Shown: piece after piece, positions 35,143 to 43,924 of the stretch
Position numbering within the stretch: the stretch's first letter is position 1
Layout: the number at the start of each line of letters is the position of its first letter
Assembly: GCF_013410565.1 (NCBI RefSeq)
Contig: NZ_JACCFO010000001.1
Coordinates: 1,488,001 to 1,552,000 of the forward strand
Length of the DNA: 64,000 nucleotides
Source: Streptomonospora nanhaiensis
GTDB taxonomy: Bacteria > Actinomycetota > Actinomycetes > Streptosporangiales > Streptosporangiaceae
Reading direction: 5' to 3'
Position numbers and translations under genes: made by a program
Notes under the pieces: model-generated
What the model was told of the DNA's origin: nothing
Database searches by the model: none
What the model saw: only the letters and a program-made list of their open reading frames with translations

Positions 35143-35943
35143 TCAGGGGACGCGGTCCACCAGGCCGTGGGACTCCACCACGTCGACCTCGGCGGCCGCG
35201 GTGGTCACCAGGGGCTCCAACGCACCGCCGCCCTCGGCGGAGGACCACTCCACCTCCCACACCACCGCGACCTCCAGGTCGTAGACCCCCTCGGGCTCGG
35301 GCGTGGAGGGACGGGTGAAGGTGTGGCCGCACTCCGGGGAGGCCGCCGCCGGGTCATGCCGCCCCGTCACGAAGGGCGTGCCGGGGCCGTCGCAGGACAC
35401 CGTGGTCCCGTCGCCCATGGACCAGTGCGCCGTGGTCGGCGTCGCGGTGACCTCCACCGAGCCGCCGGGCACCTCGGCCCGCGCCGACTCCGGCCGCCAG
35501 GTGTCCTCCTCCACCCACAACCAGACCGGTACGTGCACCAGCACCGGCTGACCGGTCGAGGGGGACGTGGTGATCTGCGGGGTCGGCGGCCACAGTGCGT
35601 CACGGGCCGCATCGATGGCCGAGGCCGCCGTGATGACCGCCGTGTCGCCGAGATCCTCCTGGCCGACGAGCGTCTCGCATTCCTGCGTGCCCAGGCCGGT
35701 CTCCTCGCATGTGGGGGCGGCCTGCACGGCCCCGGTGCCCGGAGCGCTGGTCGCGCCCCCGTCCGCATCGGGGCGGGCGTTGGAGGGATGGGCGCCGGAC
35801 TCGGCTTGGGCCTCGCACCCCAGCGCGTCGCACTGCGCGTTGCCGTCGAAGTAGTCGGGGTCGGCCCAGGCGAGGGACCCGCCGCCGGCCACGAAGCCGA
35901 GCGCGAGCCCGCCGACGACCACGGTGCGGTCGCGGGTCAGCAT
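35143..35943 (-). CDS. Secreted or membrane-anchored protein of the same operon
   Basis: This 266-residue protein has an N-terminal signal-like helix (VVVGGLALGFVAGGGSLAWADP), a Cys-containing acidic region, and a beta-rich domain with AHWSMGDGTTVSCDGPGTPF, which resembles a PKD-like turn, and PECGHTFTRPSTP. Similar proteins appear beside SAF-domain and TadA-like genes in integrative elements of actinomycetes; the function is unknown. It overlaps the lipoprotein gene by seven bases. Confidence 0.6.
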   Translation of the reverse strand: MLTRDRTVVVGGLALGFVAGGGSLAWADPDYFDGNAQCDALGCEAQAESGAHPSNARPDADGGATSAPGTGAVQAAPTCEETGLGTQECETLVGQEDLGDTAVITAASAIDAARDALWPPTPQITTSPSTGQPVLVHVPVWLWVEEDTWRPESARAEVPGGSVEVTATPTTAHWSMGDGTTVSCDGPGTPFVTGRHDPAAASPECGHTFTRPSTPEPEGVYDLEVAVVWEVEWSSAEGGGALEPLVTTAAAEVDVVESHGLVDRVP

Positions 35944-36479
35944 GACCCCGCCTGGCCCAGCAGCAACTCCGAGACCTTCCAGGTCTGGCCGTCGCGGCTG
36001 ACGGTGGCCTCGGCCTGGCGCCGGATGGGCTCCCGCGGGCTCTCCTCCACGAGTTCGCCGCTTTCGGCGTCCTCCTGCAACCAGGCGGTGGTGTCGACGC
36101 AGTCGCGGATGACGACCGCGGCCGCCTCGGCATCGACATTGTCGGCCTCCGGAGAGTGCACGGGGGCGCCCCGCGCCACCACACCGTCCTGGGCCCGCGC
36201 CTTCAGGCTCTCGCTCGCGAAGTCCAGCGCCTGCCCGGTGGCGTAGGGCTCAAGCGCCGCGTAATCGGGGTCGGTGGTCCGCGACTGCTCGGCGATCACC
36301 GCCCACATGCCCTCGTAGACGGCCAGTGCCTCCTCCTCGGGCGCAGCGGCACTGGCCGAGGGCGACGGCGAGGCGCTTGTCTCGGTAGGAGGGTCGGCAG
36401 ACGCGCCCGAACACGACACCAACACCGTGGTCAACAGCACCGATACGGCCGCCACCGCCGCACCCCGCCCACGAGTCAT
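35937..36479 (-). CDS. Putative lipoprotein of the same operon
   Basis: This 180-residue protein has a signal peptide ending in the lipobox LVSC, a Ser/Pro/Ala-rich linker, and a soluble domain (LAVYEGMWAVIAEQSRTTDPDYAALEPYATGQAL...VSRDGQTWKVSELL) that resembles small extracytoplasmic NTF2-like domains. ATG 36479 is chosen; ATG 36506 gives nine more residues and has GAGAG upstream. It is the first gene of the leftward operon to the integrase remnant. Confidence 0.65.
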   Translation of the reverse strand: MTRGRGAAVAAVSVLLTTVLVSCSGASADPPTETSASPSPSASAAAPEEEALAVYEGMWAVIAEQSRTTDPDYAALEPYATGQALDFASESLKARAQDGVVARGAPVHSPEADNVDAEAAAVVIRDCVDTTAWLQEDAESGELVEESPREPIRRQAEATVSRDGQTWKVSELLLGQAGSC

Positions 36480-37124
36480 CGGCAACCCCGCTGCGCTCTC
36501 GTGCATCACTCTCTTCGGATTACCGAAAGTAATACGACAGTCACACAAATCCAAGGGGTTGGCATCGCCGAATTCGCGCGGGGGTCAAATGCGCCGTATT
36601 GGGAGCATCGCCACTCCGCGGCCAGGCCATCTCCTGCCCGCATCACCGGCGAACTTCTCTATCGAGATGCAAATGGACTGTATCCAGGAATACTATGGGT
36701 AACAGCACAGAAGATATTGCAATGCACGCATTTACCCTATTTTTCCTGTGCCATCCTTAATGCACCGACATATGCCTGGCAGCGCGGTTCGAGCGGCGAC
36801 TTAGGCGCCTGGGGCATGGGCGCTCGGTCGTGGTGCCCCCTCACGGTGAGGGGAGACATGGGGCCCGCAGGTGGCAGCCCGGCCAACGGGCCTGGTGTTC
36901 CAGTCCGTCATTCTCCTTCCGCCCAGTGCCGAATCATTCTCTGACGTGCCGTTTTACCCGCGAGGGCGCACCCACCAATACCGTTCGACCCCGCCGTGCA
37001 CCGCGTAGGCCCGAAACCACCGAGCACCTACGGAGCACCATGACCGCGACGGCGTCCGTCCTAGACTTCGCCAGCATCCTCGAATAGCCACGTGAATGTG
37101 AACATATGGGTACGCCTCGTAGGT
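36480..37124. other. Intergenic region with lower GC
   Basis: Most of this 645-bp stretch has no recognisable gene. Its GC content is visibly lower than that of its surroundings (AT-rich runs near 36540-36780), as if acquired from another source. It contains a 15-codon ORF with a good ribosome-binding site near its end. Confidence 0.4.
37040..37087 (+). CDS. Possible 15-residue peptide
   Basis: ATG at 37040 follows GGAG with a five-base spacer and encodes MTATASVLDFASILE. It could be a leader-like peptide, a remnant or chance. Confidence 0.2.
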   Translation: MTATASVLDFASILE

Positions 37125-37985
37125 TCAGTGGGTGCCCTCTGCACCACCACGTACCCGAGCGATCTTGAAGATGGCCACAGGACCCAAGAACGGTGATGGA
37201 CCACTAGTAAGGGGATAGTCCTGACCCATACCGGCGTAGAGGACGAGCCCGTCCCCTGACAGCTCTTTCAAGATTTCAGTGATGCTCCGCTGCGCGTCCC
37301 GTACCTCAGAACGAGAGTACTCGATATCTGACGATATATCACTCCAGTCACGGAAGGCTTGCACCGCACTATCAATGACATCCTGTTCCTCGTCTGAGCA
37401 GTCGTCTGGCTCGATGTGTTCTAACCACCCCAGGCAGCCAGAGAGGATAGGCCAAAGATCCCGCCCCGTCTTCACATGGTTGAGCGCCACGACATGAGGC
37501 TCTGGGTCGTCCACCGTAATGACATCGATAATTCGATCGACCTGATCCCTTTTCAGCTTGCTGATCACATCGGCAAGCGTCTTGATCCCCCACACTTCAA
37601 TAATGACGCCCCTGTACAAGGGGCGAAGTTCGTTGTCGATGAATTGGTCAACTTCGCCTGGTGCCGTATCGTTTGTGAGGAAACGCCATACCCTCACGTC
37701 ACGGTGCTCCTGGAGGCAGCCCTCCAAATCTCTGCGGATCTTTGCCTTGGTTCTATCAATCCGCTCGCCGCGCGTGGCGTGTGCCGCGAAGAACACCCGA
37801 GCTTTAGGGCAGTATCCGTCATTCTTGGTGTCCCCCTTCGGACCGGCGGCCCGCACGGGTTCATAGTCACCCGGGTACAACTCCATGCCGAGACGGTCCA
37901 TGCAATCCTGGAAGGCGTTGCCCTCAAGCCGAAGCAACTGGCCTTCAACGAGTTTCCGCAGCGAGTTCTGATCCATAGGAGTCAT
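37125..37985 (-). CDS. Candidate defence nuclease (restriction-endonuclease-like N-terminus)
   Basis: This 286-residue protein has an N-terminal domain with GPKGDTKNDGYCPKARVFFAAHA (about residues 48-70), a pattern like the acidic-plus-lysine core of restriction-like nucleases found in several phage-defence systems. The middle (DRTKAKIRRDLEGCLQEH, WRFLTND, EVWGIKTLADVISKL) and the C-terminal helical region are unassigned. The GC content is clearly lower than that of its neighbours, suggesting recent acquisition. The frame is open further upstream to 38216, but that part is GC-rich and unlike the rest, so ATG 37985 is chosen. Nuclease activity is inference. Confidence 0.55.
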   Translation of the reverse strand: MTPMDQNSLRKLVEGQLLRLEGNAFQDCMDRLGMELYPGDYEPVRAAGPKGDTKNDGYCPKARVFFAAHATRGERIDRTKAKIRRDLEGCLQEHRDVRVWRFLTNDTAPGEVDQFIDNELRPLYRGVIIEVWGIKTLADVISKLKRDQVDRIIDVITVDDPEPHVVALNHVKTGRDLWPILSGCLGWLEHIEPDDCSDEEQDVIDSAVQAFRDWSDISSDIEYSRSEVRDAQRSITEILKELSGDGLVLYAGMGQDYPLTSGPSPFLGPVAIFKIARVRGGAEGTH

Positions 37986-38220
37986 TATTCCGATCATCCG
38001 CCCCACATCCGCTGGGGGCGGACTTACAGTGACGTGCTCGGCTGTGGAGCCGGGCCGGCGAGTGGCGAGGCAGCCGAGGACCCCGCGCAGCGTGTCGGCG
38101 TCCTCGGTGTCCTGCGCGGTCTCGGGGGCGGCAAACTGGTGCAGAAGCGCGTATGAGGCGGGGTGCGGCTGAACTGGGACGGTTGTGGATGCTGGTGCCG
38201 TGGCGGCGCCGGTCAATCAG

Positions 38221-38313
38221 TCACGCCTCGGTCAGGATGTTGAGGTCGTGGCTGACGCTGTGCGCGCTCGGGGTAACGCGGCGGCGAGGTCTCCGGCGCG
38301 CACGCCCTCGGAG
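38221..38313 (-). pseudogene. Possible ArsR-type winged-helix remnant
   Basis: In two overlapping minus-strand frames the sequence reads EGVRAGDLAAAL and then VTPSAHSVSHDLNILTEA followed by TGA. Together they resemble the recognition helices of ArsR-family regulators (GDLAAALGVTPSAVSHHL). The frame change and absence of flanking domains mark it as debris. Short length keeps confidence low. Confidence 0.35.
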
Positions 38314-38539
38314 GGGCGGCGCCACGTTCAAGGCGCGCGCCTTTGCGCGTTCCTCCATAACGAAAGCAATGGAAAGTGCCTTAAAAAACCGGTCCAGTTA
38401 TACGAGAATTGGACTCCACAACATTCTAAGTACGTGCGGATATTTCTCACGGCACATATTGACTGGTCCTGAAAAGGTGGGTGTAGATGTCGGTGCCCTA
38501 CCCGGCGTGCCCTGCAACCAGCACAGGGAGGGAATCCGC

Positions 38540-39286
38540 ATGCAGCCCCACCGGCCCACACCCGCCAATCCGCCTCCGAACACCCTCTGCCGCATCCTCG
38601 CCACGTCCGATCCCTCCCAGGTCGGCGCCGTGCGCGCGTGGATCGCCGAGGCCACCGTCGAGGAGGCACGCAGCCACGACATCCAGCTCGTGGCCGGTGA
38701 ACTCGTCGCCAATGCTCTAACCCACTCGAGTTTCCCGGCACCGCCCGGCCCGATCGGGATGATCGCTCTGCGTCAGAGCGCCCACCACGTCGAAGTTCGG
38801 GTCACCAACCACGCCCCACGGCCCGGGTCGGTACCGCTGCCCCGTCCAGCCGACCCCGACGCGGAGTCCGGGCGAGGACTGCTCCTCGTGGCGGCCCTCG
38901 CCGACATATGGGGCTGGCACCGTGAAGACACCCGGATCACCGTGTGGGCACGCTTCCACCGCTGCGGCGGTGCCCAGTGGTGGGCCTGCGCGGTCGGGGC
39001 CGCACGTCCGTGCGCACTCCGCGCCACGCCCGCGTCTCCCCCGCCGTCAAACCCCGCACATCGGCCGCTGCCCAACCGGTGTTCGACGCCGCCGCCAGCG
39101 CCCGCGCCTTGGCGCAAGCCCTTCGAGCGCGCGGCCGACAGCGGGTCTACGGTGTGGCCGATCCCTGCGTCTCGGTGGTCTCCATCCCGCAGGCCACCGT
39201 GTGGTGTCGCGGCGGCATGCTGGTCTGGCGCGACGCCTTGGGCAGGCGTGTGCAGATCTTCGCCGAGGAGATCGACCACGCCGTAG
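38540..39286 (+). CDS. Anti-sigma-factor-like ATPase (HATPase_c), 3' end uncertain
   Basis: Residues about 15-140 form a GHKL ATPase of the RsbW/SpoIIAB type: IQLVAGELVANALTHS (N box), the strand VEVRVTNHAPRPG, and DAESGRGLLLVAALADIWGW (G box). Such proteins bind ATP and phosphorylate or sequester regulatory partners. AGGGAGGG lies upstream of the ATG at 38540. The frame stays open to 39286, but from about 38970 it reads low-complexity residues and overlaps a better coding frame, so the true C-terminus is probably near residue 145, with a missed stop or frame slip. Confidence 0.65.
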   Translation: MQPHRPTPANPPPNTLCRILATSDPSQVGAVRAWIAEATVEEARSHDIQLVAGELVANALTHSSFPAPPGPIGMIALRQSAHHVEVRVTNHAPRPGSVPLPRPADPDAESGRGLLLVAALADIWGWHREDTRITVWARFHRCGGAQWWACAVGAARPCALRATPASPPPSNPAHRPLPNRCSTPPPAPAPWRKPFERAADSGSTVWPIPASRWSPSRRPPCGVAAACWSGATPWAGVCRSSPRRSTTP

Positions 39287-39309
39287 CGCTCCTGCTCGCC
39301 GCCCCCTGA
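39010..39309 (+). CDS. Small protein downstream of the HATPase, function unknown
   Basis: From GTG 39010 a 99-residue frame with normal actinomycete codon bias reads ALAQALRARGRQRVYGVADPC and ends with VWCRGGMLVWRDALGRRVQIFAEEIDHAVALL. A short protein with a Trp-rich C-terminal motif often follows RsbW-like genes in streptomycetes. It overlaps the 3' part of the preceding frame by 277 bases, so one of the two ends is misread. The start is uncertain. Confidence 0.45.
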   Translation: MRTPRHARVSPAVKPRTSAAAQPVFDAAASARALAQALRARGRQRVYGVADPCVSVVSIPQATVWCRGGMLVWRDALGRRVQIFAEEIDHAVALLLAAP

Positions 39310-39701
39310 GACCTTCACCCGCCAGGCGCGGCAGTCTGTCGAGAACGCCGCAGGGCCCGCAGCCAGCCCGGGCTCTATCGATGGCTGCCCGCCACGCCGC
39401 CGGGGAATGAACCACCGTCCCGAGCAGCGTCCGCCTCCGCCCGGGACACCCACAGAGACCTCTGAACTGGCCTGTCAGCAATGTGTCGGCGGCCGGTCAC
39501 CGTTTTGATGAGACCGCCCGGCGCGGTGAGGGGCGCCGCTTCGCACGGCCCAGTCCAGCCTTCGCACCCGGGCGGTAATGACCGCCTCACCTGGCCTGTC
39601 AGCGACAGGTCCTCGGTAAGTCACCAACCCCGTCGGCTGCGGCGTTCTATGAGCGCCGCAGCCGCTCGCCTCCAAACCAGCGTTTCGGAAAGGATCCGGC
39701 C
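39310..39701. other. 392-bp interval, no gene seen
   Basis: Both strands give only short or low-complexity frames. The last part holds the ribosome-binding site GAAAGGA of the next gene. Two short stretches with GGCCTGTCAGC (near 39471 and 39594) form a small direct repeat. Confidence 0.4.
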
Positions 39702-40241
39702 GTGCCCTGCCATCCCCCCTCCGACGACACCGCGCACAATCACCACGCCCGGGAGCCGGACACCTTCGCCGACGTCCTGCAGCGGCTTCCTGAACTCGGC
39801 CGCGTCCTTTACACCGGCTCCGCCAAGCACACGCGCCGCCTGGATGAGACCACCGGCGCCAACCGGGGAGTGTGGGCGCGCAAGACATGGCGGGCGCTGC
39901 GCTGCATGAACGCCTACGCATCCGCCAAAGCCGGGACGCCTCCCTATGCGGGCGCCCTCATCGACTTCTGCGGCGATCCGGACGTCTCGGCGGACCTGGC
40001 CATGCCCGTACGGCAGATCGCGCCGAGAGAATCCGCTCACGTCAACGCAAAATGGGAAAACGAGCGTGTTTTCCCCGTCCCAACACGGGTGCGCCGCCGC
40101 GGCGCGGCTCGGATGCAGGCCCACATCAAGATCGCTTCCCGCGGCGTGAGCCCCCGCATCCACTACCTGGACGACACCGCCAACACCGGATTGATCGTCG
40201 TGGGCTGGATCGGCCGCCACCTCACCAACACCAAGACCTGA
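39702..40241 (+). CDS. Hypothetical protein
   Basis: This 179-residue protein begins at a GTG with AAAGGA upstream. It reads TFADVLQRLPELGRVLYTGSAKHTRRLDETTGANRGVWARKTWRALRCMNAY in the N-terminal half and ends RIHYLDDTANTGLIVVGWIGRHLTNTKT. The C-terminal GWIGRHLTNTKT pattern recurs in uncharacterised actinomycete proteins as far as I recall, but I cannot name the family. The composition is typical of cytosolic proteins. It lies alone between remnants. Confidence 0.5.
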   Translation: MPCHPPSDDTAHNHHAREPDTFADVLQRLPELGRVLYTGSAKHTRRLDETTGANRGVWARKTWRALRCMNAYASAKAGTPPYAGALIDFCGDPDVSADLAMPVRQIAPRESAHVNAKWENERVFPVPTRVRRRGAARMQAHIKIASRGVSPRIHYLDDTANTGLIVVGWIGRHLTNTKT

Positions 40242-40535
40242 CGCTCGGGAAGCCTGCTGGTAGCCCGTCCCCATGTTCGATCGGTTTGAGCAGGCCACCA
40301 CAACCGCGAGTTTTTTTCAGAAGCTGTCTGGAACTTGGGGGAATGACGCCGACGCATCAGTGTCAGCGCAGGTCACGGCCCAGAAAGTCCGGCGCGCCCG
40401 GTGAAAGGGCTGGGCAGGCCGTCCGCAGCCGGTGAACGACAGACCATCGCAGCGTGAGCGGCCTGTCGGCGGTGTGTCCACGCGGCCCTTTGGGGTGGGT
40501 CCGGTCAGCACCGGCCGACCGGAAGGGCCCCGCTC

Positions 40536-41306
40536 ATGGACGCCACCCACGCAACGATGATGCCGCCTTCGGTGGCGCCGCTGCGCGCCGCCGAACGTAC
40601 CTTCGACGCCTTGGCCGACCGGCTGTGGCTGGAACCCCGCGCCCCCAAGCGGCCTGAGAAGTCCGAGCTGGTTCCGCCCGTGGCCATGGACCTGCGCCAG
40701 GCGCGGGCGTGGCTGCTGCAACCCGAGGTCGACCACCGCAAGGCCGACCGGTTGTGGCGGCTGGTCATCGCCCGTGCCCGCGCCGAGGAGGCGTGGATGA
40801 CGGTGGCGGTCGGACCGGCACTGCCCGGCGTGCGCGGGGCGGCCCGGCGCACCTGCCGCGGCCTCAACGCCGAGCAGGCCGCCGATGTGGAGGCCGAGAT
40901 GCTGGCGGCCTTCGTGGTGGCGGTGGGCACGGTCAACACCGGCTGGACGCGGTTGGCCTGGCGGCTGCGCTGCCGCGCCCAGCGCGCCGGCATGCGCGCC
41001 CGCCACCGCGAACTGTTGGCGCCCGTTGTCCAGGACCGGTTGGAGGAGACGGAGGAGCCGGCCCGCCCGGGCGGCCACCCCGACCTGGTGCTGGCCCGCG
41101 CAGTGGCCGCCGGCGTCCTGCCACCTGCGGAGTCCGAGCTGATCGGGCGCACCCGCCTGGAGGACACCACGCTGCGCACCGTGGCTGCCGAACTCGGGGT
41201 GGAGTACAAGACCCTGCACAAGCGCCGCTCGCGCGCCGAGGCCCGTCTGGCCAGGGCCTTGACCGCCCAGGGCGCCCTTTCGGCCGCCGGTGGAGGCCGG
41301 CGGTGA
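40536..41306 (+). CDS. Sigma-factor-like helix-turn-helix protein of the mobile region
   Basis: This 256-residue protein has a helical N-terminal part and a C-terminal segment, LPPAESELIGRTRLEDTTLRTVAAELGVEYKTLHKRRSRAEARLARAL (about residues 185-240), with the layout of a sigma-70 region 4 helix-turn-helix (TVAAELGVEYKTLHKRRSRAEARL). No clear region 2 is seen. It directly precedes the pilin and TrbL-like genes, as sigma-like proteins often do in actinomycete integrative elements. Start: ATG 40536; the ATG at 40557 is an alternative. Confidence 0.55.
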   Translation: MDATHATMMPPSVAPLRAAERTFDALADRLWLEPRAPKRPEKSELVPPVAMDLRQARAWLLQPEVDHRKADRLWRLVIARARAEEAWMTVAVGPALPGVRGAARRTCRGLNAEQAADVEAEMLAAFVVAVGTVNTGWTRLAWRLRCRAQRAGMRARHRELLAPVVQDRLEETEEPARPGGHPDLVLARAVAAGVLPPAESELIGRTRLEDTTLRTVAAELGVEYKTLHKRRSRAEARLARALTAQGALSAAGGGRR

Positions 41307-41515
41307 GCGCGCCCGGCGTAAGCGGGCCGCGCCGGGGTGTCGATTCTGTGGGGCGTGGTGACGGGTTTTCCCGGGTGAGTCCGGCACCGCCCGCAGGCTG
41401 CTGCCCGGTGTGCCCTGACACTCACCTGTGCCGCCCCGCCCCAGTCCGTGGAAGGAGGACGCCCGCGCGGGCGGTGCCGGACCCCGACGTGGCCGACCGG
41501 GTGCGGAGGTATGAC

Positions 41516-41887
41516 GTGAAGGACCCGCGACGTGAGGGGCTTTGGTTCCGGGCGCTGCTGGCGGTGGCGGCCGTGGTCGCCGCGGTGGCGGCGATGCTGC
41601 TGATGCCGGGCGCGGCGTGGGCCGACAGTGGCCCCGCCGGCACCCAGGAACTCGTCGAGGTCGTGGAGCGGATCCGGACGGTCATCGTCTCGCTCCTGGC
41701 GGCGCTGGCCACGCTGCTGCTGACCGTGGGCGGCCTGCGGTGGCTGCTAGCGGGAGGCGACTCCGGCGAGGTCGACCGCGCGCGCCGCTCGCTGATGGGC
41801 GCCGCCATCGGGTACGGCATCGCGATCCTGGCCACGGTACTGCTGGACATCCTGCAGTACATCGTGGGCGACGCGGGCGGCGGGTGA
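41516..41887 (+). CDS. VirB2/TrbC-like pilin or small membrane protein
   Basis: This 123-residue protein has a signal-like first helix (about residues 12-36, ending AAWADSGPAG), a short loop, and two membrane helices (about 53-76 and 92-116). This is the architecture of type IV secretion pilin subunits, supported by the following TrbL-like gene. The GTG at 41516 is preceded by GGAGGT at five bases. Its TGA overlaps a GTG (GTGA) that is probably the original start of the next gene. Confidence 0.7.
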   Translation: MKDPRREGLWFRALLAVAAVVAAVAAMLLMPGAAWADSGPAGTQELVEVVERIRTVIVSLLAALATLLLTVGGLRWLLAGGDSGEVDRARRSLMGAAIGYGIAILATVLLDILQYIVGDAGGG

Positions 41888-41930
41888 CCGCCATGACGGT
41901 CCCGCTCCTGCTGCCCCCGCCGAACCGCCC

Positions 41931-43217
41931 GTGCCCGACCCCCAACCCGGGCCCCCGCCCAGCCCGCCGCCCGACCCCCAACCGCCGACCGGGGAATCCT
42001 CGCCCGAGCCCGACCCCTCACCGGGGCCGCCTCCGCCCGAGGAGGGACCCGAACCCGCAGACTTTGGCGGGCAGGACGAGGACGGCGCCGCAGACGGCGG
42101 CGAGGGCGGCCTGCCTGAGGAGATCGCCGACTGCGGCGCGATCGAGGTGAGCTGCCACGTCTCCCGCTGGTTCTACGACCTGGTCGACCAGTCGTTGAAC
42201 CCGCTGTTCGGGTGGCTGGGCGCCCGCGCCTTCCACACCCCGCTGCCCGACACCTCGGTGGAAGGGCTGTGGGAGGGGGTACTGGCGGTGACCAACATCC
42301 TCTACCTGCTGGCCGTGGTGGCGGGCGGGCTCGTGGTGATGGGCCACGAGACGGTGCAGACCCGCTACTCGGCGCGGGAGGTCCTGCCGCGCCTGGTGGT
42401 GGGGTTTGTGGCGGCCAACGCCTCGCTGTGGATCTCCACCGAGATGATCCGCGGGGCCAACGGCATCGCCGCCGGGGTCTCGGCACTGGGAATCGATCCG
42501 CAGCGAGCGGCCACCAATCTTCAGGAGCGCCTGGGCTCCATCCTCATCGAGGGCACCATCTTCGTGCTGCTGCTCCTGGTGGCGGTCGTGGTGCTGCTGG
42601 TGGTGTGGTGCGCGATGGAAGCCGTCCGGATCGTCATGACCATCACCCTGGTGGTGGCCGCGCCGCTCCTGCTGGCCTTCCACGCCCTGCCCTACTCCCA
42701 GCGCCTGGCCGCCCTGTGGTGGCGGTGCATGGCCGGGGTGCTGGCCACCCCCATCGCCCAGAGCCTCGCCTTCACAGCGTTCATGCGGCTGGTCTTCCAA
42801 GGCGAGATGCAACTGTATGGCAATGAGGACGGCGAGGACTGGCTCCTCAACATCATGCTGTTCTTGACGCTGCTCTACATCCAGGTCCGCGTCCCGATGT
42901 GGATCTTCAAGCTGGTCTGGCAGCACAACACCGGGCGCTCGCCGCTCGCAGCAGCTCTGCGCACCACCCTAATGGCGCTGGTCTTCCGCAAGGTGCTGCC
43001 GGCGCGGCTGGGTCGGGCCGCAGCCGGGCGCCGGGGCCTGGCTCCGGCCCCCGGCGTCGGCGCCGCGGCCAGCCGACGCGTGAACCCGCGCGCCGGCGTA
43101 GGCGGCCGGGGCCGGCCCGCTCCGGAGGCCGGCGCGCGAAGAACACGTGCAGCCGGCTGCCGTTCCCCGCGCTGTGCATCACGTTGTCCGGTTCGAGGTC
43201 GGCTGCTTCGACGGTGA
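41931..43217 (+). CDS. TrbL/VirB6-like conjugation channel protein, both ends disturbed
   Basis: This protein has a Pro-rich acidic N-terminus, then six or so membrane helices (roughly residues 110-345) with LVVGFVAANASLWISTEMI, the typical TrbL/VirB6 layout. It would form part of the inner-membrane channel of a type IV secretion system. The frame starting at GTG 41884/ATG 41893 (coupled to the pilin stop) fits the natural N-terminus but runs out of phase; one base seems to be missing near 41913-41922. At the C-terminus the frame continues from about 43130 into foreign antisense sequence of a NUDIX fragment, so the natural end is lost. Confidence 0.65.
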   Translation: MPDPQPGPPPSPPPDPQPPTGESSPEPDPSPGPPPPEEGPEPADFGGQDEDGAADGGEGGLPEEIADCGAIEVSCHVSRWFYDLVDQSLNPLFGWLGARAFHTPLPDTSVEGLWEGVLAVTNILYLLAVVAGGLVVMGHETVQTRYSAREVLPRLVVGFVAANASLWISTEMIRGANGIAAGVSALGIDPQRAATNLQERLGSILIEGTIFVLLLLVAVVVLLVVWCAMEAVRIVMTITLVVAAPLLLAFHALPYSQRLAALWWRCMAGVLATPIAQSLAFTAFMRLVFQGEMQLYGNEDGEDWLLNIMLFLTLLYIQVRVPMWIFKLVWQHNTGRSPLAAALRTTLMALVFRKVLPARLGRAAAGRRGLAPAPGVGAAASRRVNPRAGVGGRGRPAPEAGARRTRAAGCRSPRCASRCPVRGRLLRR

Positions 43218-43290
43218 TGCCCAGCTCCTCACGGAACTCGCGCACCGCTGCGTCAATGATTGCGCTTTTATCCTCGGCTTCCAAGTCGCT
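43130..43290 (-). pseudogene. NUDIX hydrolase fragment
   Basis: About 50 residues read SAIIDAAVREFREELGITVEAADLEPDNVMHSAGNGSRLHVFFARR. This contains the REFREELG core of the Nudix box and the strand that follows. The rest of the domain is absent on both sides, so it is debris that truncates the TrbL-like gene. Confidence 0.65.
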
Positions 43291-43390
43291 GGAAACACCT
43301 CACTGCGTTCGCAGGGATGGATCAATGACTGGCAGGATGCGCTGATCTGGGCGGAGTCAGAGCTGTCGAGCGCGGGAGTACTGTCTTGCC

Positions 43391-43915
43391 ATGGCAGACC
43401 GACCTCCCATCCCCACCGAGATGCGCCGGCAAGTTCTCGTCGAATCTGGCCACCGCTGCGCTATCCCGACGTGCCGGCAGCACCCTGTTGACATCGACCA
43501 CATAGACGACTGGGCGAAGGTGCGCGAGCACAGGTTCGAGAACCTGATCGCCCTCTGCCCGACCTGCCACCGCCGGAAGTCGGCGGGAGAGATCGACCGG
43601 AAGTCGGTCCGCCAGTACAAGGAGAACCTCGGTGTCCTGAACAGTCGTTATACGGCAATGGAGATGCAGCTTCTGCGCTGGTTCGTGAAATACCGAGCCC
43701 AGAGAGGATATCCGATGCTCCCTTATGGGATGGTATGGCTGATCGGGAATCTCGTTGAAGACAACCTGGTGTCCCTTTCGAATGACCGGGGCGGATTACG
43801 GCTAATGAGAGAACAAGCGGAGATCCGTCGTGCTCATTATGTCGTCCTTACTGAAGACGGCAAGGACTTCATCGCCCGTTGGATCGATGCTCGTCCCCTC
43901 AGTCCTACGCTTTAG
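43391..43915 (+). CDS. HNH endonuclease
   Basis: This 174-residue protein has a complete HNH motif: HRCAIPTC (Cys23, Cys28), DHI (Asp36, His37), NLIALC (Asn51, Cys56) and CPTCH (Cys59, His60), so it can bind a structural zinc and a catalytic metal. The C-terminal half is a helical domain of unknown role. Codon use is less GC-biased than in neighbours. It sits as an insert between the TrbL-like gene and a truncated membrane-protein gene, either as a homing-type or a defence nuclease. Confidence 0.8.
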   Translation: MADRPPIPTEMRRQVLVESGHRCAIPTCRQHPVDIDHIDDWAKVREHRFENLIALCPTCHRRKSAGEIDRKSVRQYKENLGVLNSRYTAMEMQLLRWFVKYRAQRGYPMLPYGMVWLIGNLVEDNLVSLSNDRGGLRLMREQAEIRRAHYVVLTEDGKDFIARWIDARPLSPTL

Positions 43916-43924
43916 CAAAGCGCG

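Noticed and set aside
37986-38216. Upstream extension of the candidate nuclease gene to 38216
   Set aside because: The extra 77 codons have high GC unlike the gene itself and no similarity; the frame is open by chance or belongs to a different lost gene.
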